Program-made: the position numbers and the translations under genes
DNA from: Actinacidiphila glaucinigra
GTDB taxonomy: Bacteria; Actinomycetota; Actinomycetes; Streptomycetales; Streptomycetaceae
Assembly (NCBI RefSeq): GCF_900188405.1
Contig: NZ_FZOF01000039.1
Coordinates: forward strand, 1-58,986
DNA length: 58,986 nucleotides
Direction: 5' to 3'
Part shown: piece after piece, positions 56,650 to 58,986 of the stretch
Numbering within the stretch: position 1 is the stretch's first letter
Layout of the letters: each line of letters opens with the position of its first letter
The notes under the pieces: generated by a model
Database searches by the model: none
What the model was told of the DNA's origin: nothing
Seen by the model: the letters and a program-made list of their open reading frames with translations, nothing else

Positions 56650-57808
56650 GCCGGGGCCGCAGCCACAACAGGGCCGCCGCGGCGACCAGTCCGGTGCCCG
56701 CGACCGCGAAGACCACGGCGATGCCGTCGCCCAGGGCGTCCCCGTCGGCCGCCGCGGCCGCCTTCGCCGCGTCGGGACCGGCGCCGAAGTACTTGCGCGT
56801 GTAGGGGACGGCGCTCGGCACGACGGCCTCGGGCTTGACCTTCGCCGCCGCCTTCAGCGCGGCCGCCGGGTCCACCAGGCCGTGGCCGACGGCGTCGTCG
56901 CGGCCGCCCGCCGGGGAACTGCGGGCGGTGTCCTCCAGCAGCCGCTTCACCTGGGCGGGGCTGAGCCTGGGGTAGGCGGAGCGGACGAGCGCGGCCGTGC
57001 CCGACACGTACGCGGAGGCGGTGCTGGTGCCCCAGCCCTCGTAGTAGCGGCGGTTGGGATCGGCTATCACGACGTCGACGCCCGGCGCGGCGACCGTCGC
57101 GTACCAGCGGCGGGTGGAGAAGGCGGCGCGGGAGCCGTAGCGGTCGACGGCGGCCACCGCGATGACGCCCGGGTACGCCGCCGGGTAGGAGGCCCGGTTG
57201 CCCTGCTCGCCGCCGTTTCCGGCGGAGGCGACGACGACCACCCCCTTGCGCAGGGCGTACTGGATCGCGTCGTCCTCCTGCGCCTCGGGGTGGGCGGTGC
57301 GGCTGTCGTCGCCGAGGGAGAGGTTGATGACGTCGGCGCCGTGGTCGGCGGCCCAGCGGATGCCGTCGGCGAGGGCGCTGCCGCGCGTGGTGCGGGCCTT
57401 CTTCCGCTGCGGGTCCTTGTCCTCGAGGATCACCCGCACCGGCAGGATCCTGGCCTGCGGGGCGATGCCCAGCACGCCGTCGGAGCCGCCGGGGCCGTGG
57501 CCGTGACCGGCGATGATCCCGGCCATGCCGGTGCCGTGCCGGGCCCAGGCGGCGTCGCCGCGGCGGGCCCCGAAGCCGACCATGTCCTTGCCCTCCAGGA
57601 CCTGGCCGGACAGGTCCGGGTGGGTGCCGTCCACGCCCGTGTCGAGGACGGCGACGGTGACGCCCTTGCCCTTCGTCCGCTGCCAGGCATCCTGGGCGTG
57701 CAGGGCGTCCAGCGCCCAGTCCGCGTCGCGTACGGCGTCGGCGTGGGCCGGGACGACGGGCAGCAGGACGAGGGCCGCGGCGGTCATCGCGGTGGCCAGT
57801 CGCCTCAT
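56615..57808 (-). CDS. Mycosin-type S8 subtilisin protease
   Basis: This 397-residue membrane-anchored protease belongs to the type VII-secretion-associated mycosin group. The signal peptide is MRRLATAMTAAALVLLPVVP. The catalytic Asp lies in AVLDTGVDGTHPD, the His in ARHGTGMAGIIAG and the Ser in GTSTASAYVSGTAALV. The C-terminal anchor is VAGTGLVAAAALLWLRPRLT. ATG at 57808 has GGGAGG 7 bases upstream and overlaps the upstream gene's stop as ATGA, so the two products are probably linked. Confidence 0.92.
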   Translation of the reverse strand: MRRLATAMTAAALVLLPVVPAHADAVRDADWALDALHAQDAWQRTKGKGVTVAVLDTGVDGTHPDLSGQVLEGKDMVGFGARRGDAAWARHGTGMAGIIAGHGHGPGGSDGVLGIAPQARILPVRVILEDKDPQRKKARTTRGSALADGIRWAADHGADVINLSLGDDSRTAHPEAQEDDAIQYALRKGVVVVASAGNGGEQGNRASYPAAYPGVIAVAAVDRYGSRAAFSTRRWYATVAAPGVDVVIADPNRRYYEGWGTSTASAYVSGTAALVRSAYPRLSPAQVKRLLEDTARSSPAGGRDDAVGHGLVDPAAALKAAAKVKPEAVVPSAVPYTRKYFGAGPDAAKAAAAADGDALGDGIAVVFAVAGTGLVAAAALLWLRPRLTNSRNGRRRG

Positions 57809-58986
57809 CCGGAACCTCCCGTCGGGGTGGCGGTCAGCGAACCCGCGGCACGGCGGGCCCGGTCGGCGACGGCGTCGGCCAACGCGTCGGCCTCGTGCCC
57901 CAGTCCGGCCTGTGCGGGTGCGGCCGTGGCACCCGCGGTGACGGCCGAGGCGGCGGGCTGCGGGACGGCGATCTCGCGGCCGTCGGCGAAGCCGCTCACC
58001 GCGTACACGACGACCGGCAGGTCGGCGGCGACCGTGACGGTCCAGCTGGCGCGCTGCCGGTCGCCGAAGCCGTCCGCGACGGTGCCCGGGAAGGCCACCG
58101 GACGGGGCATCAGATCCCTGCGGGAGCCCAGTCGTTCGGAGATCCAGCGGTTGTGCAGCTTGCGCATCGTCGGGGGGTCGGCCTTGGTGACGAGCAGTCC
58201 GACCGTGGTCACGGCGCTCGACGTGGCGTCGGCGTAGGTGGCGCGCAGCAGTTTCACGCAGCCGGCGGGGCGCAGCACCTTCGCCAGCAGCGGGTCGAAG
58301 GCCTCCCGGCAGTCGCCGGCCGGTGCCACGCCGATCCGCGTCCAGGTGCGCTCGGCGCCGCCCGGACCGAGGCCCTTGCCGTGCAGGGTGGACGGGAAGA
58401 GCGTGTCGACGGGCGTGCTGTGCCACAGGCCGCGGGCGAGGGCGAAGTCGCGCTTGCCGGCCTCCGCCGCCGTGGGCGTGGGAGCGGCCGGGTCGTGGTT
58501 GATCCACACGCCAGCGCCGGCGCCGCCGAGCAGGCCGAGGCCCAGCACCAGGCACAGCGCGGCGGCGGCCGCACGGGGCCGCGCCTGGGCGGCGTGCGCT
58601 GGGGCGTGCGGCGGCCGGGGAGGGTACGGCGGCTGCGCCGAGGGCGGTACGGGCGAGGACCAGGCCGCGGCCGGGGGGTGCGCGGGCGGCGGGGGCGGTA
58701 CGGGGCCCGCCGGGTAGGCGACGCCGACAGGGCCCCGCTCGCCCACGGGACGCGGGTACGGGGGCGCCGGCACCGGGGCCGTGCCGTACAGCTCCTGGGG
58801 CGGCCCGCCCTCGGGCTCGCCGCCGGCGGCGGGGCCCACGGCGGCCCAGGGCGCGGACGCCCGGCCGGGGGCGGAGGCGGCGGCCCAGTGGGCGGAGACG
58901 TGGGGCGGCGCGGAGACGTGGGGCGGCGCGGAGACGTGGGGCGGCGCGGAGACGTGGGGCGGCGCGGAGACGTGGGGCGGCGCGGA
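57805..58986 (-). CDS. Pro-rich single-pass membrane protein (partial at right edge)
   Basis: At least 393 residues are visible; the frame stays open past the window edge, so the start is unseen (GTG at 58839 is an internal candidate). The N-terminal part is Pro/Ala/Gly-rich and cytoplasmic, with tandem PPHVSA hexapeptides at the edge. One membrane helix follows (AAAALCLVLGLGLLGGAGAG), then an outside domain of ~240 residues (DFALARGLWHSTPVDTLFPS; CVKLLRATYADATSSAVTTV). It looks like the membrane partner of mycosin, which overlaps it by ATGA. I do not recognise a named family. Confidence 0.8.
   Translation of the reverse strand, partial: SAPPHVSAPPHVSAPPHVSAPPHVSAPPHVSAHWAAASAPGRASAPWAAVGPAAGGEPEGGPPQELYGTAPVPAPPYPRPVGERGPVGVAYPAGPVPPPPPAHPPAAAWSSPVPPSAQPPYPPRPPHAPAHAAQARPRAAAAALCLVLGLGLLGGAGAGVWINHDPAAPTPTAAEAGKRDFALARGLWHSTPVDTLFPSTLHGKGLGPGGAERTWTRIGVAPAGDCREAFDPLLAKVLRPAGCVKLLRATYADATSSAVTTVGLLVTKADPPTMRKLHNRWISERLGSRRDLMPRPVAFPGTVADGFGDRQRASWTVTVAADLPVVVYAVSGFADGREIAVPQPAASAVTAGATAAPAQAGLGHEADALADAVADRARRAAGSLTATPTGGSG
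58892..58986 (-). repeat. 18-base tandem repeat coding PPHVSA
   Basis: Five full identical copies of an 18-base unit (first 58892-58909, last 58964-58981) plus five bases of a sixth run to the window edge. The unit is in frame with the Pro-rich protein, so copy-number change would add or remove six residues without a frameshift. Confidence 0.95.

Overview
The window looks like a chromosomal core segment of a Streptomyces species. The evidence is the very high G+C, codons ending almost always in G or C, frequent GTG starts (some TTG), strong GAGG/AGGAG ribosome sites, many ATGA/GTGA gene overlaps, and the gene set: a BluB-CobT fusion, an argCJBDR operon, pheST next to rplT-rpmI-infC, DUF5997, DUF1918, and a mycosin-type protease. 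I see no tRNA, rRNA, CRISPR array, intact transposase or prophage.

Layout, left to right. Positions 1-3.6 kb carry the end of a repeat element and then bluB-cobT. CobL follows at 3.6-4.8 kb, so corrin synthesis genes occupy the left end. From 4.9 to 7 kb are a GNAT acetyltransferase, a SAM methyltransferase and an MmcQ/YjbR protein. The methionine importer metNIQ (7-9.6 kb, minus strand) is preceded by a long leader with a small cysteine-containing ORF. From 10 to 21.8 kb are two small membrane proteins, a GNAT protein, a sigma-like factor, a secreted glycerophosphodiesterase, a PlsC acyltransferase, a 1472-residue TPR protein, a TraB-like protein, and a TetR/MFS pair.

The arginine genes form two blocks on the minus strand. 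argG-argH (21.9-24.6 kb) and argC-[62-aa ORF]-J-B-D-R (28.5-33.5 kb) each have a good promoter overlapped by TGCAT-type half sites suited to ArgR. Between them, on the plus strand, is an electron-transfer module: a ferric-reductase-like membrane flavoprotein, an FMN-binding protein with a flavinylation motif, and ApbE, followed by an SDR protein with unusual catalytic residues.

From 33.8 to 43.4 kb are an HTH-less LysR-type sensor protein divergent from a DUF5997 gene, an aldehyde dehydrogenase with a palindromic operator, a nucleotidyltransferase, a DUF1918 protein, a secreted GHL10 hydrolase, 3-hydroxybutyryl-CoA dehydrogenase, and a LAL-type ATPase that lacks the usual C-terminal LuxR helix-turn-helix. 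About 1.5 kb without a gene follows (43.4-44.9 kb). It contains two related, inverted, hairpin-rich repeat copies; one of them shares 137 bp with the left edge of the window.

From 44.9 kb to the end are a degenerate P-loop mini-protein, a SpoIIE phosphatase, pheT-pheS, a histidine kinase, an rRNA/tRNA methyltransferase, and rplT-rpmI-infC (infC apparently starts at AUC). Then come a DUF1844 protein, SseB, a beta-lactamase-fold protein, a mycosin, and a partial Pro-rich membrane protein whose N-terminal region contains hexapeptide repeats running off the right edge.

The candidates that looked least described to me are the 62-aa ORF inside the arginine operon, the possible split LysR/DUF5997 regulator, the inverted structured repeats, and the metNIQ leader ORF.
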